The notes under the pieces were generated by a model, which made no database searches, was not told the DNA's origin, and worked only from the letters and a program-made list of their open reading frames with translations. From contig PDUO01000009.1 of NCBI GenBank assembly GCA_003008705.1, forward strand, positions 372,001-436,000: a DNA stretch of 64,000 nt, in the 5' to 3' direction. Numbering within the stretch: position 1 is the first letter of the stretch; each line of letters begins with the position of its first letter. Below, in pieces: positions 44,322 to 55,507 of the stretch. Origin of the DNA: Pezicula radicicola (taxonomy: Eukaryota; Ascomycota; Leotiomycetes; Helotiales; Dermateaceae). A program made the translations under genes and the position numbers.

Positions 44322-45678
44322 CTACTCTAATTTTATCCCATGGCGTGAATAGCGGTGATAATCCCAGGCTTGTCCATCACTGAGTGTAGCATTACAACCT
44401 GCTTCTGTACAGGCAAAGCGGGGCTCCCGTTTCGATACCACATATGGAGCAGCATCTGGATGCTTCTCGCTACGATGCCTTAACAAATCCTTCTCCCTAA
44501 AATATCCCTTCCTACCAATTCGAGGACATCCTAGTACATCACATGGGAAGGTGCATTCGTTATGTTCATCCTTCATATGCTTGGTGTACTCAGACTGACG
44601 TGCAAAAGGCTTGGCTTTCTTTTGTTCTGAGGGTGGCAGCTTCTTGAATTCGGCACCACGATACTGAGGACACTCCTCATGGGAGCATACAGGAAAGATG
44701 TATTTGATCCTGTCACTACCGAGCGGCTCGTCAGTCTCCGGGTCTATTTCTAGGTGATGATAGTTGCGGATATGCTGCATGAGATGGTCCAATCGTCTGA
44801 ATGCTTCGGCTCCTCGATGGCGCTTGCAATATTTGCAAGGATATTTGGGGTTTTCGGTATCATGCGAAACAAGATGTCTGTTGAGGACATCAATACGAGA
44901 GAATTTAACTCCACACTCGCATGCGTAAGGTTGGTGTTGCTCAACTTTGGCGTGTCGAAGGAGCTCTGCTTTAGACTTGAGGGATGTGTGGCATTGACTG
45001 CAGTCGAATGGTTTGTCTGACCCAATGCGACCATGTCCTGAGATGTGAGGGTACAGCTGGTGCGCATCCCGTTCTCTGATAGTGACGAACTGTTTGGTAC
45101 ATCCATGAATGTTGCATTTAAATGTGAAGTGACCGAAATCCTTCGCATGCCACTCTAAGACACGTTCATGTTGGAATGTTTTGAAGCAAGTCGAGCATTT
45201 GAATTCGCTGCAACGAACCAAATCAATATGAGATAAAATAACAAGATTGATGGGACCATACTTTTCAGATGGATAGGTAGCCTCCTGCATGCCCGAATAT
45301 GTGGGCTTGTCCATCGCACCCAGTAGCAAGTCATCATTATGGATCGGGTCTAACTGAGCCAAGTCTGTGGTAGGGGAATTGTTTGTCTTGACCTCTTCTG
45401 ACGATAGAAATGGCGGCATTTGCACAAGAGAGTATGCCGGATTGCCTACGTCATTTCTGGGTTCTGATAGGTTGATACTGGCTGACCAGACTCCACCAAC
45501 TGTTTCCAGAGTAGGAGGCCAATTAAGACTACTGACACCCTTTTTGTTAGCAAGTACTAAAAAAAAAAACTCACCCATGATCCACACCAGCTGCAAGCAG
45601 CTGAGGATCAATGGTGTCATTAGCGTAGCAGGCGTCCAGGAGGTCGCCCTGCGACCAATCGTAGAAGGGTTCCGACAT
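44322..45678 (-). CDS. Multi-C2H2 zinc-finger protein
   Basis: Complement of join(44322-45207, 45262-45528, 45575-45678), giving 418 residues. The start MSEPFYDWSQGDLLDACYA and the acidic N-terminal part may be an activation region. From about residue 122 there are several fingers: FKCSTCFKTFQHERVLEWH, FKCNIHGCTKQF, FDCSQCHTSLKSKAELLRH, YACECGVKFSRIDVLNRH, and others to the C-terminus (CTEAGCNATLSDGQAWDYH). Intron 1 (46 bp, GTGAGT...GTCAGTAG) is chosen since it puts the ATG exon in frame; intron 2 is 54 bp. A longer frame from 45926 has no support. A DNA-binding role is inferred from the fingers; targets unknown. Confidence 0.85.
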
Positions 45679-47447
45679 AGTGAAGTGAAAGCGGCGTGTG
45701 CTTGAGGGAAGGACGAGTAAGGCTGCGAGGGAAAAGTGCGAGATTTAGGTGAGATTTTGGTGTGGACAGCGAGAGCGAGATGCGGTACCCTTATTTTCCA
45801 CTGAAAATTTACTCTCGCTGCTTTGAACATTTCTGAGCAGTTCGTGCATAAAACAGGGCGGAGGTGTGTCGCCCTGTTTTGGTGGTGGCGTAGCACAAGG
45901 CTTCCTGCGAGGCTCTTTGCTAGCACAATCCAATCATCGACAGCGCCACGAATACGACTTTCGAAAAATGGCGTCAGGAGAGGCAGAGAATTATCTTCAA
46001 CAATGATGTTAGAATCGTTGGCACACAGCCTTAAGCCTTTTCAACAGGTCAAGATGCTATATCAATACAACCTACATTGGTAACAAGTTTCTTGAAATTA
46101 AAAGCGCTGAGATTTTGACACTCGCCCCGCGATTTTCTGCCGTTGCTGTCTACTTCTGGTGGGATTTTGTCACCGCTCCGTGACTTTATGTAACTGTCTG
46201 AAGTAGAGGCTACATAGGAGCGTGGTAACTCGTTGATTTGAGCAACTCGCTTAATTTAGCTAGCTTGACTTGGAATTTCTACCATTTATTGCGGCGATAT
46301 TAACATTCGTTGTGGAAACTCGATTCTGGTCACTCAAGGCAATAGGACATGGCTCTTTGGAACTGTGTTTGCGTGATTCACAAGTATATTCGCGACCAAT
46401 CCCGTTTCTCGCAGCACTCAGGAAAACAGCAGTACTAAACTCTAGCCAATCGGTATCAAGTTAGTTTTTAGTACGGAAGGGGCACCGGGGGTCCCAAGAA
46501 ATAGTGTCTAAGGTGCACAGTTCTGATACTTCGGCCCTGAAAGTGCGTATACTCCGTCACGCTAGGGGGTGACGTTGTTTCCCCTTCCGTACCTGTCAAA
46601 CTGCATCAAGGGCTTCTCTCGCTTTTGGGTTCCGTCTGAGTAAGAACTTTTCCAAGTTAAATCCTAGAGAGCCTATAAAAGTTGCCCTGCCTTAATCGCA
46701 TTCACATTTTCTACAAGCCGGTGTGTGCATCTTCCAAGAATGGGGGGGTTTTTTTTCAAGGTGTAGAGGTGAGGTCATTCTCTTGTACTCATATTGCGCC
46801 GAAATAGAAGGCGAGTCCCTTACAAGTATCGACTCGCACACGCACCAGCCCAGTCCACGATACGATCGCTTCAATCTATCAAAAGGGCCATATATCAAGC
46901 GAGCACCCCAGATTTCACCTAGGTTGGGAAAATACCGAGTACCGAGCATTAAGAAGTGCTTACAGTAGATACTGTAGGATGTCGGTGATAATCGAGCTCC
47001 GGCAAGTGTTCTCAACTTGAAGGTCCGCCAGTCGCAAGGCTGCATTTGTGCGGGGTTCAGCTCGGCGGATTTAATAGAGTGGGGGAATTCAGCTACGTAC
47101 CTTAGCGAGCGTTAACAAGCCCAAGCTATTCACTGAATTTAAAATTCGTGAATGTGATAAACCGAGGGTCGACCACGAGATATTTTTGAATCTTATGTTT
47201 TATGCCTTCGTAATCGTATTCGTCACCTTCAGGGCTCGTTGCAAGAATTTCAGGCAGCAGTTGTCCCGCCAAGTTGGGATTGCAGCTTCGGCTTGTTCAA
47301 TGGACCAACCATTATTGACGGATGTCCAACGAGTATAAGTAGCCCCTTGAGAAGTTAAAGACAGAGAGACTACCCAAATTCCTTCTGTACTTTTTCAATA
47401 TTCGAAATCAGAAGAAAACAAACTTCTATTGCTGCTCTTAAGTCAAA
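45679..47447. other. Intergenic between divergent genes
   Basis: 1.77 kb; no gene supported. Frames of up to 117 codons are present (minus, 46692-47045) without features. A GATTTGAGCAACTCGC word near 46237 resembles the dispersed repeat seen at 9.3 and 11.0 kb. Confidence 0.5.
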
Positions 47448-48255
47448 ATGAACGCAATTACTCAGGCTATTGTCGACTATTCGACACTTGATGTGTCTCT
47501 TATCAAAATCACACAAGCTACCCAAGAGTAGGTTCTGTCGAGAATTGTCTCACTCAAGTCTTTCTAACAAATATAGCTCCTTCGTGATGTCGATCGAGTC
47601 TCGGCTCAACAGAACAGGCCCCGTTGGTGCTACAATCTCTGAAATGACAGTCGACATGGTCGGTCCCGCTGGCGCATTCGGACAACTTGACCTTCCAGTG
47701 GTGAAATCCAGTCGTTCGGGAGCCGATATCATTATCACCGATCAACTCATTAAGATCACTGATATGGCGGTTTTCAAGGCGTTCGTGAAGTCCATCATGC
47801 AAGATGATGAATTGATCTTGAGCCTTAAAAATGGACACGGAACGGTGAAGTCGTTTGGACTCACGGCCCAAATCCTTTACCAGAAGGATGTTCATCTTAA
47901 GGGCATGAGAGGACCGCAGACGGTTATGATTAAGACTGAATCTGAGGGAGCTAGTTTCAAGAATACTATGCTCACTATTAATCCATCGGCACTTGAGCTT
48001 GACATGGGTGTTGTAAGGTATGAGATCCGGAATGAGGATGGGGTGAAGATTGCAGAGCAGAAGGGAAAAACTTATATTACTCGTGGAGAGTCAACGGCAG
48101 TAGTGATTGGCACAACGACAGGTGAGAAGCCGAAGGGCGAGGCGAGGCTTATTGGACTTGATGTGGAGGAGGACAACTGGCACAGCGAGACAATTAAGGA
48201 TCTTAATACGTCGGTCAAGCTTTCCGACGATTTTGTAAGTCTATGTTGTGGTTGA
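47448..48255 (+). CDS. DUF3712-type protein
   Basis: Join 47448-47527 and 47577-48255, giving 252 residues. The exon 1 sequence MNAITQAIVDYSTLDVSLIK joins, through a 49 bp intron (GTAGGT...ATAG), to DSFVMSIESRLNRTGPVGATI, which is the DUF3712-like beta-rich part. It continues with VDMVGPAGAFGQLDLP. The function of DUF3712 proteins is not known; many are large and membrane-bound, but this copy is short and has no obvious membrane segment. An alternative end uses a GTAAGT at 48235 and closes the protein at 48300 with Val-Ser. Confidence 0.75.
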
Positions 48256-49430
48256 TGAGTGCAACAAGATTTCAAGTGGAGAATATTCTAGGTGTCTTAA
48301 TTTAATTGTAATGGTTGATTGAGTGTTTTATTTGTGAATGACTCTAGTTTCCGATAGAAGAGTACTTCTGATGATGCTGTTACGAAGTATATCGTGGGCC
48401 CTTAAGGGTGTTCAGAAATCGTAAGGGGTTGATTGAATCCCCACATGAGAAGTGCAGCCTCCTAGTAATATTCTACTAATAACTCTATATCCAACTTTGG
48501 TTTGTATCCCTCTAGAGGAGCTTCTCCTGATTTGTAACAAACATAAAGGTAACCTATGTAAGACGTTGCTCTACAACTGAGGCCGCATAGATGGCGACTA
48601 AGTAAATTTTACTCCTATAGATAAGTGTATAAAAGAGAGATAAAACGCTAGATATTATAAAATAAATATTATGTAATACTTCAGAACTTTACTAATGGCT
48701 TGTAGAGTTATCTCCAAAATTTTGAAAAGTCTGTGCAAAAGGTGCTAGTATATCTCTAGCTAAAGACTTACACTTAAATCTAACTAGTAGAAAATACTTA
48801 TGGAATCTATATTTAGTATATATCTATTAATGTAAATAGTTTTAACTGAAGTGGCCGTTGAATGCAGTAGTTACAGGGAGCAAAGAGAGCTCAAGGCTGG
48901 CTATGTGCAGTAGCTAAGCGAGGGGAAACATAGTCACATGACTAATAGGTTCAACAGTAGGTAGGTATATCAGGCCACTATAATGTATGCTTATACTACT
49001 TCAAACCTAGGTAATACTGTTTAATTACTCAAGTCCAAAAAGAGTAACCAAGGTGCTGCATTTAACTATGCAGTCACGTGTGCTAAATTATCTACGCAGC
49101 CTGCGCCTCCTCACACCATCCCTCTTCCATGCACCAAAGCGCAAGAGACACGTACACTCCCTGAGAACTACGCGATGCTAATATGTACTTGGATACTTCG
49201 ATGCTGCAAAGTTGCAACTGCCATCATGAGTGGCTTTCACTCCCAGGCAGACGCATAAGCAATCTCGCAGATTTGCTCTGGAATCGTCAAAAAATCGAAG
49301 CAGTTGACATGACAATTACGAGCCATGACAAGAAAGAGAATGTATAAATGGAAGCAGAATCCCGTTTGCAAAACAGAATGTATATCATCCAAAACAACAG
49401 TATTTCATCTCCTTTCATATATTTATCATC
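48256..49430. other. AT-rich spacer
   Basis: No gene. The first 800 bp is AT-rich and repeat-like; 49,080-49,430 is the likely promoter of the Rds1-like gene. Confidence 0.5.
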
Positions 49431-50762
49431 ATGTCATCTCTTCGTACGACCGTTCTAGCAACTGTCTTTGCTTCAACGACTCTTGCTCTTCCCACCCCAT
49501 CTTCACAAGAAGTCATCAATCCCGTCCCAGGCTTAAGCAGCTACTGGAGTGATTATCGTGGAACAGCACCTCCATATCCGGGTAATGAGACTGCTCCAAT
49601 CCTTCCAACTGCCAATAGCACTGCTGACCCTGATGACCTCCTGTGGCGTGAGTATTCCCTTCTCCTTGAGGCTGTTCTTGAGCCACATGATACTCGATTC
49701 TCCCAGTCCTGTGCTTCTGTGTTCAACTTCTTTCTTACGTGGCTGTTTCTAATTCCTTGCTGTATTTAGAAAACCTCCTAGCGGCAGAATGGATCATCTT
49801 CAACTTCTACCAGCAGGCAGTGGAAACTTTCAATGCGTCATCCTTCACCGACCTTGGCTTGCCAAACACAGCCTATGATCGAATTCAAGAAGTCCGCGAT
49901 AATGAGGCTGGTCATTTAGCCATCTTCCAGAGCCAGATATCTTCCAGCTCCATAAAGCCTGGGCCTTGCCGATACGATTTTGGATATGGGACGGATGTAG
50001 AGGCTTTTCTTGTTCTCATTCCCTTCATTGAGGTTTCCTCTATGACTTTCCTCACTGGCCTCGTTCAACAAACCAACCTCAATAATTCTAAAGGTGCTTT
50101 GACTGCTATTGCAGCAACTGAAAACCGACACAACACCTGGGCACTTATCGACGTTCAGAGAACGAACCCATTTGGTGGCCCTAGTGATACTGTATTCCCG
50201 TACGCCAATGAGATTCTCGATGCGACTAACGTATTTATCGTACCCGGTAGCTGTCCTCTAGCTAATCCATTATATCCGTCTCCCCGGCAAGCCCTTCCCC
50301 AGCTTTCGTACAACGCCACCACCAACTCTACCCTTACTCCTGGATCGTCTGTTCAGTTGATATTCAAGGATACAGTTCCAGAGTGGGACGATGTCTCGTA
50401 CTATGTGGTGTTCTACCATGGTGTTCTACCATGGTGTGCTAAACATTACGATGCCATTTGATACCAAGACAAATACAACGGTTCGTTTCCTTCTTTTAAC
50501 TATTTTTGGTGGCAGAGGCATATCAATACTTTGAAGATAGTCGTTACTCCTAACTCTATTGTAGTGCCTCTGAACAATTCTAGCGAGGCAGCACTAATAC
50601 TGAAATTCTAATTAGACAATTCCGGACTTTGAGAAGAATAAGGGTCTCATCGTAGGTGTGATTTCCAACACCCCGGGCGCGCCGACCTTGGATTCCGTAG
50701 TTGCAGGACCAGTGTTCCTTCTCGAGCAGCCAGCCGGAGTTATCAAGGAATTAGGAGAGTAG
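49431..50762 (+). CDS. Rds1-like secreted ferritin-fold protein, frameshifted by a 13 bp duplication
   Basis: Join 49431-49647, 49770-50480, 50616-50762, with a break at 50408-50433. The signal peptide is MSSLRTTVLATVFASTTLA. The ferritin-like four-helix domain begins LWQNLLAAEWIIFNFYQQ and has IQEVRDNEAGHLAIF and ATENRHNTWALI, with metal-ligand-type Glu and His. The text GTGTTCTACCATG occurs twice in a row (50408-50420, 50421-50433). With both copies, translation stops at 50461. With one copy the frame would continue into VLNITMPFDTKTNT and, after a 135 bp intron, into the usual C-terminus (PDFEKNKGLIVGVISNTPG). Stress-response roles are known for Schizosaccharomyces Rds1. A real null allele or an assembly error are both possible. 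Confidence 0.8.
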
Positions 50763-51239
50763 ACCGAAGCCCGGTGGTCCGGTTATAGCATGAGAGGGGC
50801 AAGTCTCCAGTTCTGTTTGTTGGGGCTCCAGGTTAAAAAGGGTCGCGGGCATAGAAGGACGGCCTGCAGTTCACCGTTGTTACCGAAGTTTGGGAGCTTT
50901 TGTTTCTTAAAAATCATTCTTTCACTATCAGCATGCTATCTACGTATGTCTGCGGGGTTTATCAGCTCACTAAGCTCCCAATTTGTCACATTGATTTCTC
51001 ATTTCTACCATAAGCTTTGTGGTATCACTCCAATAGGCAGTTGTTTCGGAACATGATGGCATCTGCAAGCGAATGACGAAGTCGGGATGTGCATTGCGTG
51101 ACAGGCGAGCATATAACGCAATAGAAAAATGCAGCTAGCCTTTGCATCTCAGCAACGCAAAAAATGGAGAAACGAAAGTCTAAATGAAATAAAAGGTACT
51201 GTTTTCCCGCTAAGAGGAATCATTTAAGCCATCGGAATC
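50763..51239. other. Intergenic, no gene seen
   Basis: Spacer between the Rds1-like and Dal5-like genes, tandem on the plus strand. Confidence 0.5.
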
Positions 51240-53040
51240 ATGGCTTCTGAAAAGCAAGTCATCGCGGAAACGCGCATTGCGACCAGTGGAGAGGAACAAT
51301 CTGACACCTTCTCGGCTATAAAAGAGACGCCTCAGAAGAAATGGGCATGTCAAACACTCAGAGTACTTTCGAAAAGTAGACTAATTATGAGTTTTTGGCT
51401 TCTAGACAAGTTATCTTTGGGACACCCTTGATAAATCGCCCGAAGAACGAAGGTTTCTCTTTAAGCTTGATTTTGCACTACTTACCTTTGCATCTCTTGG
51501 TAAGTCTTGACTCTTGGCTCTTGTCTTCAATCCTCCAAGCCCCTTTCAAAGCTTATTCTAACCGACCCTCAGGATATTTCATCAAGTACCTGGACCAAGC
51601 AAATATCAGCAATGCCTTCGTTTCTGGGATGTACGTATACGTAAGCCAAACCCAAAAGAACAACCGAGGCTGACACTTTTTAGGAAAGAGCAATTGGGTC
51701 TTTATGGAAACCAATTGAATTACATGACAACAGCCTGGACTGTCGGCTACGTGATTGGACAAATACCAAGCAACATCCTGCTGACGCGAGTCCGACCCTC
51801 AATATGGATTCCAGCTTGCGAAGTAAATAGAAAAATATCACCACCCCACTTGGTCAAATCAGAGTGCTGACAAAGATTAAAATAGGTCACCTGGTCCGTC
51901 CTAACCATGTGTACCTCTCGCTGTAACACAGCAACCCAAATCTATGTAATCCGATTCCTAGTTGGTCTAGCAGAAAGTGCCTTCTATCCAGGCATGCAAT
52001 ACATAATCGGATCCTGGTATCGAAAAGATGAACTGGCCAAGAGATCTTGTATCTTTCATACGAGTAGTGCACTCGGAACCATGTTCTCAGGATATCTAAT
52101 GGCAGCAGTATATCACCTAGGAGGAAAAGGAGGATTAGCAGGCTGGCAATGGTTATTTATCGTCGATGGTATAATCTCTCTTCCGATCGCCATAGCAGGA
52201 TTCATATTCATCCCCGATGTCCCCGAAGTAACACGAGCATTCTATTTCAAACCCGAAGAAATCCAATACGCAAAACAACGAATGATATTCGAGGGACGCG
52301 AACAACGAAAACCATATACGAAAGCCAAATTTAAGAAAATCCTTACTTCGTGGCATATTTATTTTTTGAGTTTACTGTACGTTTTGTTTAATAATGGAGG
52401 AACAGGATCTACACCAGTATTCGCTCAATACCTCAAAGATTCAAAAGATCCAGTATATACCGTGGCACAAATCAACGATTATCCAACCTGTACCTCCGCA
52501 GTCCAAGTAATCACAACTCTAATCTACGCCTGGACATCGGATTCCATACTAAACGGTCGACGTTGGCCACCCATAGTCTTCGGAGCCTGTATAAATATAA
52601 TAGCCGAAGTGTCGTTAGCAGTATGGAATATACCAGAAGGATGGCGTTGGACTTGTTATATTATATCAGGTGCTGGATATGGATTATCCGGATTATGTAT
52701 GGCTTGGGCTCATGAGATTTGTGCGGATGATAATGAGGAACGTGCTATTGTTATTGGGAGTATGAATGAGATGGCTTATGTTTTTCAGGCTTGGGTACCG
52801 CTTTTGGTTTGGAAACAGGTTGATGCTCCTGAGTATAGGAAGGGGTTTATTACTGTTGCGGTTTTGAGTTCTGGGTTGATTGTTACGGCTTTTGTTATTA
52901 GGTACTTGTGGGCTAGGGAAAAACTGCAGAGAGCGAGGGCTGTGGGTGAGCGGAATGGGGAAGTTGTTGGTGTGGGTGTTGCTGGGAAGGTTGGTGATGA
53001 TGGTGTAGAGGTGGGAGGGTTGCATGAGAAGAATTTGTAG
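51240..53040 (+). CDS. MFS transporter, Dal5 (anion:cation symporter) family
   Basis: Join 51240-51344, 51406-51499, 51573-51630, 51684-51822, 51886-53040, giving 516 residues. Family blocks are TSYLWDTLDKSPEERRFLFK, GYFIKYLDQANISNAFVSGM, NYMTTAWTVGYVIGQIPSN, GLAESAFYPGMQYIIGSWY and the large C-terminal half with CMAWAHEICADDNEERAIV. Yeast Dal5 and Fen2 move allantoate or pantothenate with protons across the plasma membrane. The closest similarity by eye is the Fen2/Liz1-like side, but that is uncertain. The first intron is GC-AG (GCATGT...TTCTAG); the others are GT-AG. All join in phase. Confidence 0.92.
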
Positions 53041-54048
53041 GGTTTTGGGTTGGGATGGTGGTAAGTTGATGTTGGTAATTGAGGGTCAACGTTAAGCAAA
53101 AGACCAATATGTAGAAGAAGTAGCATAACGAGTCTAAGAAAATAGAAGCCCCTTTCCACTTCTTCCAGCCCCTTATCTGCTTAACTAATATTACTCCCAG
53201 CCCACAACTAGTACAATATCGTCAAATTAATTTTCAGTACCAACCATACACCAGCAAGGTTAAACAAAAAGGCTAGAAACCTCGATCTCGATCATTGCCT
53301 TCTCGCTAAGTCGACAAATCTTGGGCGTTCTAAAGCAGCAGTGCTTTTCACTTATCGTAAATCTACCTATAACTTTTTTGTCAATAATTTATTAATTATA
53401 TTTATTGATTCTATTAAGAAGAACATACACATCACTACACTGCTGTTTAGATGATTTATATACTCGAGGTAGCTTTAGAAGTTAAGTGTAACGTAGGGTG
53501 GTCTTTCGGTCCTGGTGTTGGTCGAAAGGGGTAACGTTAGGTTTGGGTTTTAAGGCAGGGACGCTGTTACTAAGTCAAGACTTAATAGAGTTACTAGTTA
53601 CTAAGTATATATAAAGATACTATATTTGAGTTAAGTACAAAGCTTCTATCTAAGAGGAAATAACTATCTACTTATATAGAACCTTCGTAATCGTAGATCA
53701 ACCTAGATTATAGTGATCCCCTATAATCCTATAGATTATAATAATCCATAATGATCCTATCCTTGTTATATGATCTTATTACGTAACCTCCTTACCTACA
53801 TACTAACGGTTCTCTGTGCTAAGTTCCCTAGGGTCTATAGCCGAGCCTTAGGCCGAGAGTCTTATTGTGTTTGTAACACTATCCCCTATCTAGCTAGTAT
53901 ATCCTTACACTTAACTAGTAGTCCGTAAACCTCTAACGACAGTTATAGTTCTGTTCCCTTTACTATTATGACTTCTAAAAGAAATACAAAACACCTCTAA
54001 CGAATCGCCCTTACCCTTAAAGTCGAACGATCCTCTACCGCTAAAGAA
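53041..54048. other. Transition into AT-rich repeat DNA
   Basis: No gene. From about 53,350 the text is dominated by TA and TTA words, as expected of RIP-damaged DNA. A GC-richer island lies near 53,480-53,570. Confidence 0.5.
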
Positions 54049-54276
54049 ATGTCTCCCTGTGATTTCTGTCTTCGCTCTAAGCGCCGCTGCATCGCAGCCA
54101 GCGCCTCCGCTTCCTAGTGTTCTAAATGTATCCGCCATAGGAAGGCCGGTTGTAATTTTCGACAGAGACTACCTACAATAAATGACTGGGCGTCGATTGA
54201 CCGCCAACGCAAGAAACTGCGTAACGAGCGTAACAAGGCGATGGCGAAAGTCCTTCGCCTTCCTTGTTGGTTCTAG
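54049..54276 (+). pseudogene. Remnant of a repeat-borne cysteine-motif ORF
   Basis: Reads MSPCDFCLRSKRRCIAASAS, then TAG at 54115-54117, then CSKCIRHRKAGCNFRQRL and WASIDRQRKKLRNERNKAMA. The pattern C-x2-C-x6-C, then C-x2-C-x7-C resembles a Zn2Cys6-like knuckle followed by a basic helix. Similar short ORFs accompany repeats in leotiomycete genomes as I recall it. It is less AT-rich than its surroundings. The single stop is a TAG. Confidence 0.55.
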
Positions 54277-54279
54277 TGT

Positions 54280-55291
54280 CCATTATTTTTTCTACATCAT
54301 ACACGTCTAGGTCATTCTCGGGTAGGAGTTCGGCGTCTGTTACTACTAGTATATCTCCTTTCGCTAGTTCTAATAAAGACATATAGAACACAGGATGTAG
54401 TCGAGATTTCTTAGGTAGTTTAATGCAATAATTGACTAGTCCGATTTTTTCTAACACCTCGAATAGTCCTAATTTCTTAAAGTCAAGTTTCATACTTAGT
54501 TATATTGTTTTAATATTTTTTCGTAGTAGGTATATTTTATCCCCCCTCTCTAGCAGAGGTCCTACACTACGCTTATTGTTTACGTACTTTACTGTTCTAA
54601 GGTTACGGAATTCGATTTCTCTGGCTAGATACTAGTATAACTTCTAGAGGTTACTTACTATAACTGTAGCTTGTTGGGCTTATACCTTGTCTAGTCGTAG
54701 TTAGTAATATACTTCTAAGTAAAATCTATAATTCGCAAAGAACGGCAACATCCTAATAGGCTCACTTTTGGTGCTATTATATACAAACTATACTAGTAGT
54801 AGTAGTTCTACTTAATTATCTTACTACTAATTAACGTAGCTACGCAAGTATTATTCTAACGTCTAATTTAGACGTTCTATCTACCTATCTATCTATAGGT
54901 AAAATACTATAGAGAGCTTATAATTTACTCCTAGTTATACTATAAGTAATATCTAGAATTTTAATATAAAGAGCTTATCTCTGTCTAATATAATCTCTTC
55001 TAGTAATCTATATTAGTTAATAATAACTTTTATAAATATATATACTAACTCTTTAGTATTACTACTTTCTTTATATAGTATAAAATACCTATACTTAGTT
55101 ATTCTTTCTATAACTATCTAAATAGAGTTATAGATAACCTTTATTATTAGTTCTCTAGAAGGTAGTAATTTAACTATAAAGTTAAATATAATTAATTTCT
55201 ATACCCTTTCTAAGACCGGTAGTAACTATAATAGTCTATATAATGAGTATCTACTAGTTTTACTTTTATTATATAGATTATATTCTATAAC
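54280..55291 (-). mobile_element. Older Gypsy-type element, 3' part of pol (left of nested insertion)
   Basis: The minus-strand frame at 54280-54493 reads LGLFEVLEKIGLVNYCIKLP, KSRLHPVFYMSLLELAKGD and DLDVYDVEKIMDTRTN, the end of integrase and beginning of a chromodomain in fungal Gypsy elements. It breaks off near 54285. From 54,500 to 55,291 the DNA is too mutated to translate. The other side of this element continues at 61711, interrupted by the inner element. Confidence 0.8.
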
Positions 55292-55507
55292 TATAGCGAC
55301 GTAGCAAATAGAACAAGAGCTTTAGCGGTAAATGAATGTATAAGAATGAATTCTATTATTGGATCTATACGAAGGATTCTAAACTAAAGAGAAAAAGAAG
55401 AAGGAGAATAAGAACAAGGACAGAGTAGTTGTTTAAATATAGAATAGTACCAAGCAAGGGTATATATAGAGAAGTTATATATAAGGTTCCTGGTAAGGAC
55501 TGTAATA
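55292..55507 (-). repeat. Left LTR (3' LTR of the element)
   Basis: 216 bp, aligned without gaps to 61495-61710; about 20 differences, all transitions. Confidence 0.93.

Noticed and set aside
45679..45926. N-terminal extension of the C2H2 protein
   Set aside because: The longer open frame reads into the gene out of phase with the spliced start exon; the ATG at 45678 with a 46 bp intron gives the natural N-terminus.
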